NCBI RefSeq assembly: GCF_030254645.1
Contig: NZ_CP116346.1
Coordinates: 1,220,001-1,284,000, forward strand
Source of the DNA: Paucibacter sediminis
Lineage (GTDB): Bacteria > Pseudomonadota > Gammaproteobacteria > Burkholderiales > Burkholderiaceae_C
Length of the DNA stretch: 64,000 bases
Direction of reading: 5' to 3'
Numbering within the stretch: position 1 is the first letter of the stretch; every line of letters starts with the position of its first letter. This document shows positions 46,291 to 56,160 of the stretch, in pieces. The position numbers were made by a program, and so were the translations under genes. The notes under the pieces are model-generated. The model worked only from the letters and a program-made list of their open reading frames with translations, did no database searches and was not told where the DNA came from.

Positions 46291-48021
46291 ATGAACGCGC
46301 AGCGGGCAGACCAGCTGATGGACACTCGAGCCATGCCGATCCAAGCCCTGCACGCCCTGTTCGATGCCACCTGGCAGCGCGACATGGCCGAGAACCCCCT
46401 GCTCGCCAGCTACTACGGCGAGACCGCCTACAACCATCTCTGGCCGGACCTGAGCCCGGCCGCCGAGGCGCGCGCCCATGCCGCCAATGCGGACGCCCTG
46501 GCCCGGCTGCGCGCCCTGCCGCGCAGCGCCCTGCCGGCCGAGGAGCAGCTCAACCACGCGCTGTTCGAGCACCTGCTGCAGGCGCGGCTGGCCTTGCAGC
46601 CCCTGCACCCCGAGGCCTACAGCATCACCGCGCGCGACGGCCCGCAATCGCTCAACGAGCTGAGCGAGCTGATGCCGCTGGGCAGCCCGGCCGAGGTCGA
46701 GGTCTGGCTGCAGCGCCTGCAGGGCCTGCCGGACTACCTGGCCCAGTTCGAGGCGCTGCTCGCACGCAGCGCCAGCGACGGCCGCACCCAGCCGCGCCTG
46801 CTGATGGAGCGGGTGCTGCCGCAGCTCGCGATGCAGTTGGTCGACGAGCCGACGCAAAGCCCCTTCTACGGCGCCTTCCGGCAGCTGCCGGTAGCGATGC
46901 CGGGCGTGCCGGCGCTGCAGGCGCGGGCACGCGCGCTGATCGCCGATCGGATCGTGCCGGCCTACCGGCGCTTCGAGGCCTTTTTCCGCAGCCGCTACCT
47001 GCCCGCCTGCCGCGACAGCGTGGGCATCTGGGACACCCCCGACGGCCTGGCCTATTACCAGAACCGCATCGAGCACCACACCAGCACCAAGCTCACTGCC
47101 GCCGAGATCCACGCCATCGGCCTGGCCGAGGTGGCCAGGCTGCACGGCGAGATGCAGCAGGTGATGGACCAGCTGGGCTTCCGGGGTAGCAAGGCCGAGT
47201 TCTTTGCCAAGCTGCGCAGCGACCCGCAGTTCTACTACGACACGCCCGAGGCCTTGTTTGCCGCCTATGTGATGGCGGCCAAGCGCATCGAGCCCGAGCT
47301 GCCGCGCCTGTTCGGCAAGCTGCCGCGCAGCCCCTACGGCGTACGCGCCATCCCCGCCACCAGCGCGCCCAACACCACCGCCGCCTATTACAGCGGCCCC
47401 TCGGTGGACGGCACGCGCGCCGGCTATTACTACGTCAACCTCTACCGGCCCGAGATGCGGCCCCGCTACGAGATCGAGGTGCTGACCGCCCACGAGGCCG
47501 TGCCCGGCCATCATCTGCAGATCGCGCTGGCCCAGGAGCAGCAGGACCTGCCCAAGTTCCGCCGCTTTGCCGACATCAACGCCTATGTCGAAGGCTGGGC
47601 GCTCTATGCCGAGCGGCTGGGCTATGAGCTGGGGCTCTACCAGGACCCGTACGCGCGCTTCGGCCAGTTGACCTACGACATGTGGCGCGCGGTGCGCCTG
47701 GTGGTGGACACCGGCCTGCACGCGATGCGCTGGACGCGCGCACAGGCCATCGACTACTTCCGCGCCAACGCCGCCAAGACCGAGGTCGACATCGTCAACG
47801 AGATCGACCGCTATATCGGCTGGCCGGGGCAGGCGCTCTCCTACAAGATCGGCCAGCTGCGCATGCTGGTCCTGCGCGCCAAGGCCGAGGCGGCGCTGGG
47901 GCCGCGCTTCGATGTGCGCGGCTATCACGACCTCATCCTCGCCGGCGGCGCCCTGCCGCTGGACATGCTGGAAGCCCGGCTGGACCAGTGGATCGCGGCG
48001 CAGCGCGAAGCCGCCTCTTGA
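46291..48021 (+). CDS. DUF885 family metallohydrolase-like protein
   Basis: A protein of about 576 residues with the DUF885 signature HEAVPGHHLQ (first His at residue 401 from this start), and the AYYSGPSVDGTRAGYYYVNLY and MRWTRAQAIDYF segments of that family. The His-Glu-x3-Gly-His-His arrangement is a zinc-site candidate, suggesting a peptidase, though activity in this family is largely unproven. Starts at 46291, 46318 and 46333 are all possible; none has a strong ribosome-binding site. No signal peptide is seen. Confidence 0.85.
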   Translation: MNAQRADQLMDTRAMPIQALHALFDATWQRDMAENPLLASYYGETAYNHLWPDLSPAAEARAHAANADALARLRALPRSALPAEEQLNHALFEHLLQARLALQPLHPEAYSITARDGPQSLNELSELMPLGSPAEVEVWLQRLQGLPDYLAQFEALLARSASDGRTQPRLLMERVLPQLAMQLVDEPTQSPFYGAFRQLPVAMPGVPALQARARALIADRIVPAYRRFEAFFRSRYLPACRDSVGIWDTPDGLAYYQNRIEHHTSTKLTAAEIHAIGLAEVARLHGEMQQVMDQLGFRGSKAEFFAKLRSDPQFYYDTPEALFAAYVMAAKRIEPELPRLFGKLPRSPYGVRAIPATSAPNTTAAYYSGPSVDGTRAGYYYVNLYRPEMRPRYEIEVLTAHEAVPGHHLQIALAQEQQDLPKFRRFADINAYVEGWALYAERLGYELGLYQDPYARFGQLTYDMWRAVRLVVDTGLHAMRWTRAQAIDYFRANAAKTEVDIVNEIDRYIGWPGQALSYKIGQLRMLVLRAKAEAALGPRFDVRGYHDLILAGGALPLDMLEARLDQWIAAQREAAS

Positions 48022-48075
48022 GATTCGGCCCGGCGGCACGCATATTCGGGCATCGCCCGCTGTACGAGGCCTGCC

Positions 48076-49412
48076 ATGCTTGCTGCCACCCGCCCCGCTG
48101 CCGTCGCCGGCAGCTTCTACCCGGCCCGCCCCGAGGCGCTGGTGCGCGAGCTGGGCAGCTATCTGGATGCGGTGCCGCCCGCGCATGAGGCGCGGCCGCC
48201 CAAGTTGCTGGTCGTGCCGCATGCGGGCTACCGCTATTCCGGCCCGGTGGCCGCCCATGCCTATGCGCTGCTGCGGCCCTGGCGCGGGCAGATCCGGCGC
48301 GTCGTGCTGCTGGGCCCGGCACACCGGGTGGCGCTGCGCGGCCTGGGCCTGCCCGAGGCGCAGCGCTTTGCCACGCCGCTAGGCGAGCTGGCCGTGGACC
48401 AGGCCGCCGTCGCACAGCTGAGCGCCCTGCCCCAGCTGTGCCGCGATGCCGACGCCCATGCTTTCGAGCATTCGCTGGAGGTGCAGCTGCCCTTCCTGCA
48501 GCAGCTGCTGGGCGACTTCAGCCTGGTGCCCCTGGTGGTGGGCCAGGCCAGCGCGGCCGAGGTGGCCGAAGCCCTGGAGTTGCTGTGGGGCGGCGACGAG
48601 ACCCTGATCGTGATCAGCTCCGACCTCTCGCATTACCTGCCCTATGCCCAGGCGCGGGCCATGGACCGCGACACCGTGCGGCAGTTGCTGGCGCTGCAAC
48701 AGGCGCCCACGCATGAGCAGGCCTGCGGCGCCACGCCCCTGGCCGGCGCCATGCTGGCGGCGCGCGCCCATGGTCTGGCCGGGCGCCTGCTGGACCTGCG
48801 CAACTCCGGCGACACGGCGGGCGACAAGAGCCGCGTGGTCGGCTATGCGGCGCTGGCCTTTGCCACACCCGGCGAGCTGGGCCAGGCCCTGCTGGCGCGT
48901 GCGCGCAATGCGATCGCCGGCGCACTGGGCCTGCCGCTGCGCGCCGAGCCCTGGCACCCGCGCCTGGAGCAGCCCGGCGCCTGCTTCGTCACCCTGCATG
49001 CCCAGGGCAGGCTGCGCGGCTGCATCGGCACGCTGGAAGCCGACGAGTTGCTGAAGGACGTGCTGCCGACGCGGGCGCGCGCCGCGGCCTTCGAGGATCC
49101 GCGTTTCGCGCCGCTGACGGCGCAGGAGTGGCCTCAGCTGGAGATCGAGGTGTCGCTGCTCGGCCCGGCCGAGCCGCTGCCGGTGCGCAGCCTGGAGGAG
49201 GCCTGCGCACAGCTGCGCCCGGGCATCGACGGGCTGGTGCTCAGCTGGCACGGACGGCGCGCCACCTTCCTGCCGCAGGTGTGGGCGCAGCTGCCGCTGC
49301 CGCTGGACTTCCTGCGCGCGCTGCGCCAGAAGGCCGGCCTGGCCGCCGACTTCTGGGCCGAGGACCTGCAGCTGGCGCGCTACCAGGTACAGAGCTTCAG
49401 CGAGGTGCAGCC

Positions 49413-49416
<4 letters not shown>
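48076..49416 (+). CDS. AmmeMemoRadiSam system protein: MEMO-AMMECR1 fusion
   Basis: A 446-residue fusion. Residues about 1-270 are a MEMO domain with the conserved PHAGY, LLGPAHRV, EHSLEVQLPF, SSDLSHY and ACGATPL motifs (the His and Cys that line the MEMO metal/active site). Residues about 285-445 are an AMMECR1 domain with LRGCIGTL. In other genomes the two are separate genes next to a radical SAM enzyme, which follows here with a four-base overlap. The chemistry of the system is not established. Confidence 0.92.
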
Positions 49417-50472
<1,056 letters not shown>

Positions 50473-50486
<14 letters not shown>

Positions 50487-50649
50487 GCGGGCTGGCGCCT
50501 GCAGCCTTGGCCTGCGAGAACAGCGCGTCGTGCTGCGTCACCGCATGGCTCGCATATGGATCCGTCTGGTCCGCCAGCAGCAGGCCGGTCATCACGGCGC
50601 TGGCCACAGCGAGCACGGCGGTCATGAGGGTCTTGGCGGCTGCGTTCAT
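50473..50649 (-). CDS. Small exported protein B (58 residues), unknown
   Basis: Reading leftward from the ATG at 50649 (AAGGAG six bases upstream) gives a 58-residue product with a hydrophobic N-terminal segment (TLMTAVLAVASAVMTGLLLA) and a short polar tail ending SPLKPS; it has no Cys. It is exported or membrane-anchored. No family recognised. Its strong ribosome-binding site and the upstream module shared with small exported protein A argue that it is real. Its 3' end overlaps the radical SAM gene by 14 bases. Confidence 0.65.
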
Positions 50650-50687
50650 GGTGGACTCCTTGGAGTTCCGGGCTTGTTGACGATGCC

Positions 50688-50760
50688 TGCAGTTTCGTCA
50701 GCCGGGCGCGCGCGGGCCAGGGGCAGGCGACGAATCGCCAGCAGCGTGGCGCGAATTGCG
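50688..50760 (-). promoter_or_regulatory. Conserved upstream module of small exported protein B
   Basis: Blocks TGCAGTTTCGTCA (50688-50700), CCAGG (50717), AGGCGACG (50725) and AATTGCG (50754) reproduce, at identical spacing, those at 46208-46280; intervening bases are mostly different. The module lies between the 3' end of the GGDEF-EAL gene and this small gene, so it must serve the small gene, starting 38 bases upstream of its ATG. Confidence 0.65.
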
Positions 50761-50780
50761 GTCTGCCGGGGCGAATGGGA

Positions 50781-52778
50781 TCAGGCGGCCGGCGGCCAGA
50801 CCGGCAGGCGCTCAGTAACGCTGGCCACCGCGGCCGGCCGGGCATAGAAATAGCCCTGCTGCTGCGCGCAGCCCAGCTCCAGCAGCACCTCGCGCTGCGC
50901 CTCGGTCTCGACGCCCTCGGCCACCACGCCAATGCCCAGCGCCTGCGCCAGGCCCAGGATGGCCTGTACCAGGGCGCGGTCGTCGGCGCTGACCGGCAGG
51001 TCGTGCACAAAGCTGCGGTCGATCTTGAGCTTGGCCGGGCGCAACAGCTTCAGGTAGGAGAGCGAGGAATAGCCAGTGCCGAAATCGTCCACCGAGAGCG
51101 CCACGCCCAGGGCGCGCAGGCGCGCCATGGTCTGCATCGACAGGTCGCTGTCGCTCATCAGGGTGCTTTCGGTCAGCTCGATGCTCAGTTCACCGGGCAG
51201 CACGCCATGGCGGCGCATCGCGTCGGCCACCTGCTCGGGCAGGCGCTGGTCGCGGAACTGCAGGGCCGAGAGGTTGATGGCCAGATTGCCGGGGTGGCGG
51301 CCGGCGGCCTTCCACTCGGCCAGCTGGGCGCAGGCCACCTCCACCGTCCAGCGCCCCAAGGCCTGGATCTGGCCCGACTCCTCGGCCAGGGTGATGAAGC
51401 TGCCCGGCATCAGCAGGCCGCGCTGCGGATGCTGCCAACGCATCAGGCCCTCCACCCCGCAGACCCGGCCCGAGCCGGCGTCGATGATGGGCTGGTAGTG
51501 CAGCTCGAGCTGTTGCTCGGCCAGCGCGGCCACCAGCTCGCGCTCCAGCGCCAGCCTGGCCATCGCATTCGCGTCCATGTCCTGCTGGAAGAAGCTGTAG
51601 CGCGAACGGCCCTGCTGCTTGGCACGGTACATGGCCAGGTCGGCGTGGCGCACCAGGGTGTCGAAGTCCTCGCCATCGCGCGGGAACATGGCGATGCCGA
51701 TGCTGGCCGAGACGCTCGCCGTGCCCAGCCCCTCGGGCAGCTGCAGCGGCGCATTCAGGGTGGAGATGAGGCGCTGGGCGGCATGCGCGACCACGTCGCT
51801 GGGCGAGGCCTCGCGCATCAGCAGCAGGAATTCGTCGCCGCTGACCCGGCAGGCCAGGTCCGATTCGCGCACCGTGTGGCGCAGGCGCTCGCTGGCGGCC
51901 AGCAGCATGTTGTCGCCGGCGGCATGGCCCAGCGAGTCGTTGATGGCCTTGAAGCGGTCCAGGTCGACGAACAGCAGGGCCAGGCTGGAGCCCTCGCGCT
52001 TGGCCACCGCCGCCTCATGCTGGAAGACCTCGCGGAACAGGGTGCGGTTCGGCAGGCCGGTGAGATGGTCGTACATGGCCATCTGGTGCAGCTGGGCGTT
52101 CTTGCCCTCCAGGTCGGCGATCAGGGTGTCGATGCGGTCGCCCACCTCGTTGAGGTGTTCGCCCAGCTGGCCCAGCTCGTCGCGCCGGTTCCAGGGCAGG
52201 CGCACCACCGCTTCGCGCTGGGCGATCGCGCTGGCCTGCTGCTTGAGCCGGTCGATCGGCCGCACCAGGCGCAGATAGAGCACCAGCAGCATCACCGTCA
52301 CGCCCATCACGACCTGCAGGCCGACGATCAGCGCGATCTGCTCGCGCCCGCCGGCCAGGGTGTGCTCCAGCGCGGCATCGTCGAAGCGCACGCTCAGCGA
52401 GCCCAGTACCTGGTTGTCGCGCCGCACCGCCGCCACCAGGGTCACGGTGGGCCAGTCCGGGCTGCATTTCTTGAACAACAGATTGGGCGCGCCGGGGCGC
52501 TCCTCGCTCAGCTCGACGCCGCAGACGCTGGCGTCCGACAGCAGCTGCTCGAGCGCGCGCTGCACCGCCTGGCTGTCGACGGTCCAGAGCGGCTCGGCCA
52601 GGCCGTTCGCGGCCAGGGTCAGCACGGCCGAGCGCTGGCCCTCCAGCAGGGGCTCCAGGCTGCGCCGCACCAGCGACTCGCTGAAGGCCAGCAGGAGCAG
52701 CGCCGGCACCGCGATCCCCACCACCACGGCGAGCAGCACGACGCTGCGCAAGGACAAGGAAGGCTTGGGCAATTTCAT
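50781..52778 (-). CDS. GGDEF-EAL protein, degenerate GGDEF, membrane sensor
   Basis: A 665-residue protein: helix at about 13-30, periplasmic domain, second helix near 155-175, a HAMP-like segment, a GGDEF domain with SGDEF (313-317) and RESD I-site, and an EAL domain reading EGL (443-445) with the other residues intact (NLSALQFRD, ELTESTLM, DDFGTGYSSL, KIDRSFV, AEGVETEAQ). The cyclase half is probably inactive or regulatory, while the phosphodiesterase half should be active on c-di-GMP. It is transcribed toward small exported protein B. Confidence 0.9.
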   Translation of the reverse strand: MKLPKPSLSLRSVVLLAVVVGIAVPALLLLAFSESLVRRSLEPLLEGQRSAVLTLAANGLAEPLWTVDSQAVQRALEQLLSDASVCGVELSEERPGAPNLLFKKCSPDWPTVTLVAAVRRDNQVLGSLSVRFDDAALEHTLAGGREQIALIVGLQVVMGVTVMLLVLYLRLVRPIDRLKQQASAIAQREAVVRLPWNRRDELGQLGEHLNEVGDRIDTLIADLEGKNAQLHQMAMYDHLTGLPNRTLFREVFQHEAAVAKREGSSLALLFVDLDRFKAINDSLGHAAGDNMLLAASERLRHTVRESDLACRVSGDEFLLLMREASPSDVVAHAAQRLISTLNAPLQLPEGLGTASVSASIGIAMFPRDGEDFDTLVRHADLAMYRAKQQGRSRYSFFQQDMDANAMARLALERELVAALAEQQLELHYQPIIDAGSGRVCGVEGLMRWQHPQRGLLMPGSFITLAEESGQIQALGRWTVEVACAQLAEWKAAGRHPGNLAINLSALQFRDQRLPEQVADAMRRHGVLPGELSIELTESTLMSDSDLSMQTMARLRALGVALSVDDFGTGYSSLSYLKLLRPAKLKIDRSFVHDLPVSADDRALVQAILGLAQALGIGVVAEGVETEAQREVLLELGCAQQQGYFYARPAAVASVTERLPVWPPAA

Positions 52779-52891
52779 CAGCAGCAGACGCTCACGACAT
52801 CGCCCCGGGCAGGAGCACTTTGCATTGGCTGTGCCTGATTGTGCACCTTGATCTCACGCCATGAGCACAGGGCAAGGCCTGACCCCTGCGG

Positions 52892-54892
52892 CTAGCGCCG
52901 CAGGCCCGTGCCGCCGTCCCGCAACTGCTGGGCGCGCACGCGGCGCGCCGTTTCGCTGCCACGCTGCTGCGCATGCTCGGCCTCGATGAGGCGCTCGCGC
53001 GCGCTCAGCGCACGCGGCTGGCCGGCGGCGATGGCGGCCTGGTCGAGGTTCTGCCCCCAGCTCAGGCCGGGCCGGAGCGCCAGCGGCGGCGCCAGCGCAT
53101 CGGCAAAGCCGGGCGCCAGCCAGGGCATCAGCTGTTCCAGCACCAGGGCCACGCGCGGCCGCAGGGCCGCCTCGCCGATGCGGCCGCGCTGGCCCCATTG
53201 CACGATCAGCTCGGCGCTGCTGCCACCGCTGGGCAGGGCCGGGGTGATGGCGAAGTCGCGCAGCACACCGTAGCGCAACTGCATCATCGCCTCCTCGGCC
53301 AGCATGGCCGGGTCCTCGGCCGAGACCGTGGCGCCCTCGGGCATGGAATAGTTGTAGTCGTCGTTGACGCGGTCCTGGCTGAAGAAGCGCACGATGTCCG
53401 CCGGCTGGTAGGCGATCTGCGCCGCCGTCGCCTTCACGCCAAAGAACTGCACGCGGCCCAGCGCCACCATTTCCTGCGAGTAGAAGGGCAGGCGCTGCGC
53501 CAGATCCTTGGCAGTGGTGAGCGCGGGGCTGGCCTGCCAGACACGCAGATCGCCGCTCAGCAGCGCATGCAGGCGCGGCGGCACGGCGTCGCCGGCATGG
53601 CTGAGCTCGTGGTACAGCAGCGGGCCCAGGGCATAGACCAGGGCGCCGGGCTCGCGCGTGCCGCGCTCGGCCACCGGATAGATGCCGGCGGCGTACTGGT
53701 TGTTGCGCACATAGCGCCAGGGTGCGGCGTAGTGCAGCTCGGCGCCATAGTCGCTGCGCGGGTCGGGGGTTTCGCTGAGGGTGTCGCGCTGCTCGGGGCT
53801 GCTCCAGAGGTTGGCGGCGTCCAGGTAGATGGCGCCGGTGGCGCTCCAGTAGAACGAGGGCCGCACGCGCCCACCGATCACCACCGCCGTGGTGGCGTTG
53901 AGCAGGCGCCGGAAATCGCCCTGCGCGTCCTGGGTGCGCAGGAAGTTCTCGAAGGCCTCGCCCATCCAGTCGTTGGAGACCAGCACGCGCTGCATCACCT
54001 GCGCCACCGTGGGCAGCTCGCCGCGCGTCTCCTGCCCCAGCAAGGGCAGGCGCCCCAGCGTGCAGGTGTTGCTGTTGCTGAGGCTGGGTGCGTAGACGCA
54101 GTCCTGCAGCGCCTGCGCATGCGGGCTGCTGCTCAGGTAGGGGTAGACGCGCGAGACCGGCTCGCTGGCCTTGAACAGCGCGTCGCTGCCGGCCTGGTGC
54201 GGCGGCGCTTGCACCAGCAGCCGGAAGTCCTGGCTGAGCGTGCGGCCGCTCGCCAGCGTGGCGGTGGCGCGCAGGCGCAGCAGGCTGTCGCGGCTGACCG
54301 CCGGCGCCGTCAGCAGCACGCGCCAGCCCTCGCTTTCCTTCAGGGTGGTGGCCGGCCCATCGACCACGCTCCATTGCAGCCGGGCGCCATCGCGCTCGGC
54401 CTGGCTCAGCCCGGGCGCCCAGGCGCGCAGCGACAGCGCCCCCTGGCCATAGGCCGAAGGCTCGCCACGCAGCACCAGGCCGGGCTCGCCGGCGGCCGCC
54501 ACGCTGAACTCGGCCGTGCCGCTGCGCAGCACGCCGGCCTCGTCGCGGAAGCTCAGGTCGAAGCGGTAGTTGCCGGGCTCGACGGGCTCCAGCGTGAGGG
54601 CCTGCGAGCGCGCCGACAGCGGCTTGAGCGCCGGGCCGGCGCTCTGGGTCCAGCGCAGCTCGGTGAAGATCGCCGTGCCGCAGGACAGCAGGCTCAGCTC
54701 GGTGTTGCGCCCGGTGAGCGCGGCGCTGGGCAGCTCCAGGCGCGCCACCGAGCCGCTCAGGCATTGCGCGCCCAGTGCCGGCTCGGCAACGGGCGCCGGT
54801 GCGCCGGCATCGCCGCCACCACCGCCGCCGCAACCGGCCAGCACCAGCAGGCCGGCCGTGAGCGCGCGCGCCGCAAGCGCCCGCGCCCTCAT
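52892..54892 (-). CDS. Large lipoprotein with HExxH metallopeptidase-like motif
   Basis: A 666-residue lipoprotein (lipobox VLAGC, followed by six glycines). The first half is beta-rich with Ig-like repeats (NYRFDLSFRDEAGVLRSG; SLLRLRATATLASGR). Near residue 428 the motif HELSH occurs in LLYHELSHAGD, and about 90 residues later comes LAEEAMMQLRYG, where Glu could be a third zinc ligand, as in gluzincin peptidases. No name is known to me. Its start overlaps the stop of the cyclase-like gene (ATGA), so the two are translationally coupled. Confidence 0.72.
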   Translation of the reverse strand: MRARALAARALTAGLLVLAGCGGGGGGDAGAPAPVAEPALGAQCLSGSVARLELPSAALTGRNTELSLLSCGTAIFTELRWTQSAGPALKPLSARSQALTLEPVEPGNYRFDLSFRDEAGVLRSGTAEFSVAAAGEPGLVLRGEPSAYGQGALSLRAWAPGLSQAERDGARLQWSVVDGPATTLKESEGWRVLLTAPAVSRDSLLRLRATATLASGRTLSQDFRLLVQAPPHQAGSDALFKASEPVSRVYPYLSSSPHAQALQDCVYAPSLSNSNTCTLGRLPLLGQETRGELPTVAQVMQRVLVSNDWMGEAFENFLRTQDAQGDFRRLLNATTAVVIGGRVRPSFYWSATGAIYLDAANLWSSPEQRDTLSETPDPRSDYGAELHYAAPWRYVRNNQYAAGIYPVAERGTREPGALVYALGPLLYHELSHAGDAVPPRLHALLSGDLRVWQASPALTTAKDLAQRLPFYSQEMVALGRVQFFGVKATAAQIAYQPADIVRFFSQDRVNDDYNYSMPEGATVSAEDPAMLAEEAMMQLRYGVLRDFAITPALPSGGSSAELIVQWGQRGRIGEAALRPRVALVLEQLMPWLAPGFADALAPPLALRPGLSWGQNLDQAAIAAGQPRALSARERLIEAEHAQQRGSETARRVRAQQLRDGGTGLRR

Positions 54893-56115
54893 GCCTCCAC
54901 CACCCGCGCCGGGAAGGCGCCCAGGTCGTCCTCGCGCAGGCCCAGGTAGATGGGTTCGCCGTCGCGCCGGTGGATATTGATCTTGGCGTTGTAGACGCGG
55001 TGCGCCAGGCCATGCTTGTCGGTGAGCTCGAACTCGCTGATGCCGAACTCATCGCCCGCCTCGCCGCGCCGGCCGGTCAGGTAGCAGGCGATCTCGTCGA
55101 TCGCCGAGCCGCCCAGCGCCAGGCCGTTGAGCTTCTGCAGCGGCTCGCGCGTGCGCTCGACAAAGGCGACGCTGTCGATCAGCGCCGGCGCCGCGCCGGG
55201 CTGCTGCTCGCGCATCATGGTGCGGAACTTGCCCAGCAGGATCTGGCCCGGCAGGGCGCGCTCGATCATGCGCGCCAGTTCGATCGTGACCTGGCCGACC
55301 AAGTAGCTGAACGAGGTCGGGTTCAGCCCTTCGCTCTGGTAGAACTCGTAATGCGAGCCGACGTGGAAGCAGGCGCGCAGCAGCGGCACCGCGCTGGGCC
55401 GCGCGGCGCGTTCGCGTGCCAGCGCGTTGTCGGCCAGGATGAACTGCATGAGCTGGTAGAGCTCCACATTGGCGGCGATGCCGCGGCGCCGATTCCAGAT
55501 GTAGAAGCCGTCGCCGGTGGTGGTGCGCGCGAAGTTGATATTGATCTCGCGGTCCAGCAACTTGGCGTAGGCGGCGTTCACCGAGCAGGACAGGCTGCCC
55601 AGCTGCACCACCTGCTCCAGCGGCGTGAGCAGCGAGAAGCCCACCGCGTCGAGCAGGATCACCGCGCGGTCTTCCACCAGCCGGATGCCGTAACGCTCGA
55701 CGATGGCCGCCACCAGGGGCAGGCCCAGGCCGCGCGCCGGCGCGAAGGGCAGCGCGATCGGCTGGGGCTGCAGGCCCAGCTCGGCCGCGATGCGCTCGAA
55801 CTCTGCCGCCTCCAGATGCTCCTGGTGCGCCAGCAAGCCCTCCAGCAAGGCGGCACGGCGATCCTTCTCGGCCGCATCGCCGGCACCCTGCACGAACTCG
55901 GTCAGCAAGGTGTGCGGCGCCACCAGCACCGCCAGGCCCTGCTCGCTCGGGGTCCAGGCATAGAGCAGGTTCTGGCCCAGGCACCAGCGCTCGTAAAGGG
56001 CCTGGTCCAGCAGCACGATATGGCGTCGCACCTCGGCTTCCGACACACCCGCCGGCAGGGGATAGGCCATGAAGCCGTCCAGCCACGATTTGCGCTGTGG
56101 GCGCTCTGGATTCAT
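54889..56115 (-). CDS. Divergent class III nucleotidyl cyclase homology protein
   Basis: The ATG at 56115 gives 408 residues. The N-terminal about 140 residues are an unknown helical domain. The second part matches the class III cyclase fold: LLDAVGFSLL (metal Asp156), TTTGDGFYIW (metal Asp202), HVGSHYEF, and GQVTIELARMIERALPGQILL in outline. The transition-state Arg is kept (R282) but the partner Asn four residues earlier is Ile (I278), and the substrate Lys position before GDG is Thr. So it binds metal plausibly but is unlikely to be a standard adenylate cyclase. No signal peptide; cytosolic. Confidence 0.7.
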   Translation of the reverse strand: MNPERPQRKSWLDGFMAYPLPAGVSEAEVRRHIVLLDQALYERWCLGQNLLYAWTPSEQGLAVLVAPHTLLTEFVQGAGDAAEKDRRAALLEGLLAHQEHLEAAEFERIAAELGLQPQPIALPFAPARGLGLPLVAAIVERYGIRLVEDRAVILLDAVGFSLLTPLEQVVQLGSLSCSVNAAYAKLLDREININFARTTTGDGFYIWNRRRGIAANVELYQLMQFILADNALARERAARPSAVPLLRACFHVGSHYEFYQSEGLNPTSFSYLVGQVTIELARMIERALPGQILLGKFRTMMREQQPGAAPALIDSVAFVERTREPLQKLNGLALGGSAIDEIACYLTGRRGEAGDEFGISEFELTDKHGLAHRVYNAKINIHRRDGEPIYLGLREDDLGAFPARVVEA

Positions 56116-56160
56116 CGCTGCTCCGTCATTTTCAATGCCCGCATCATCCAATAAACCGCC

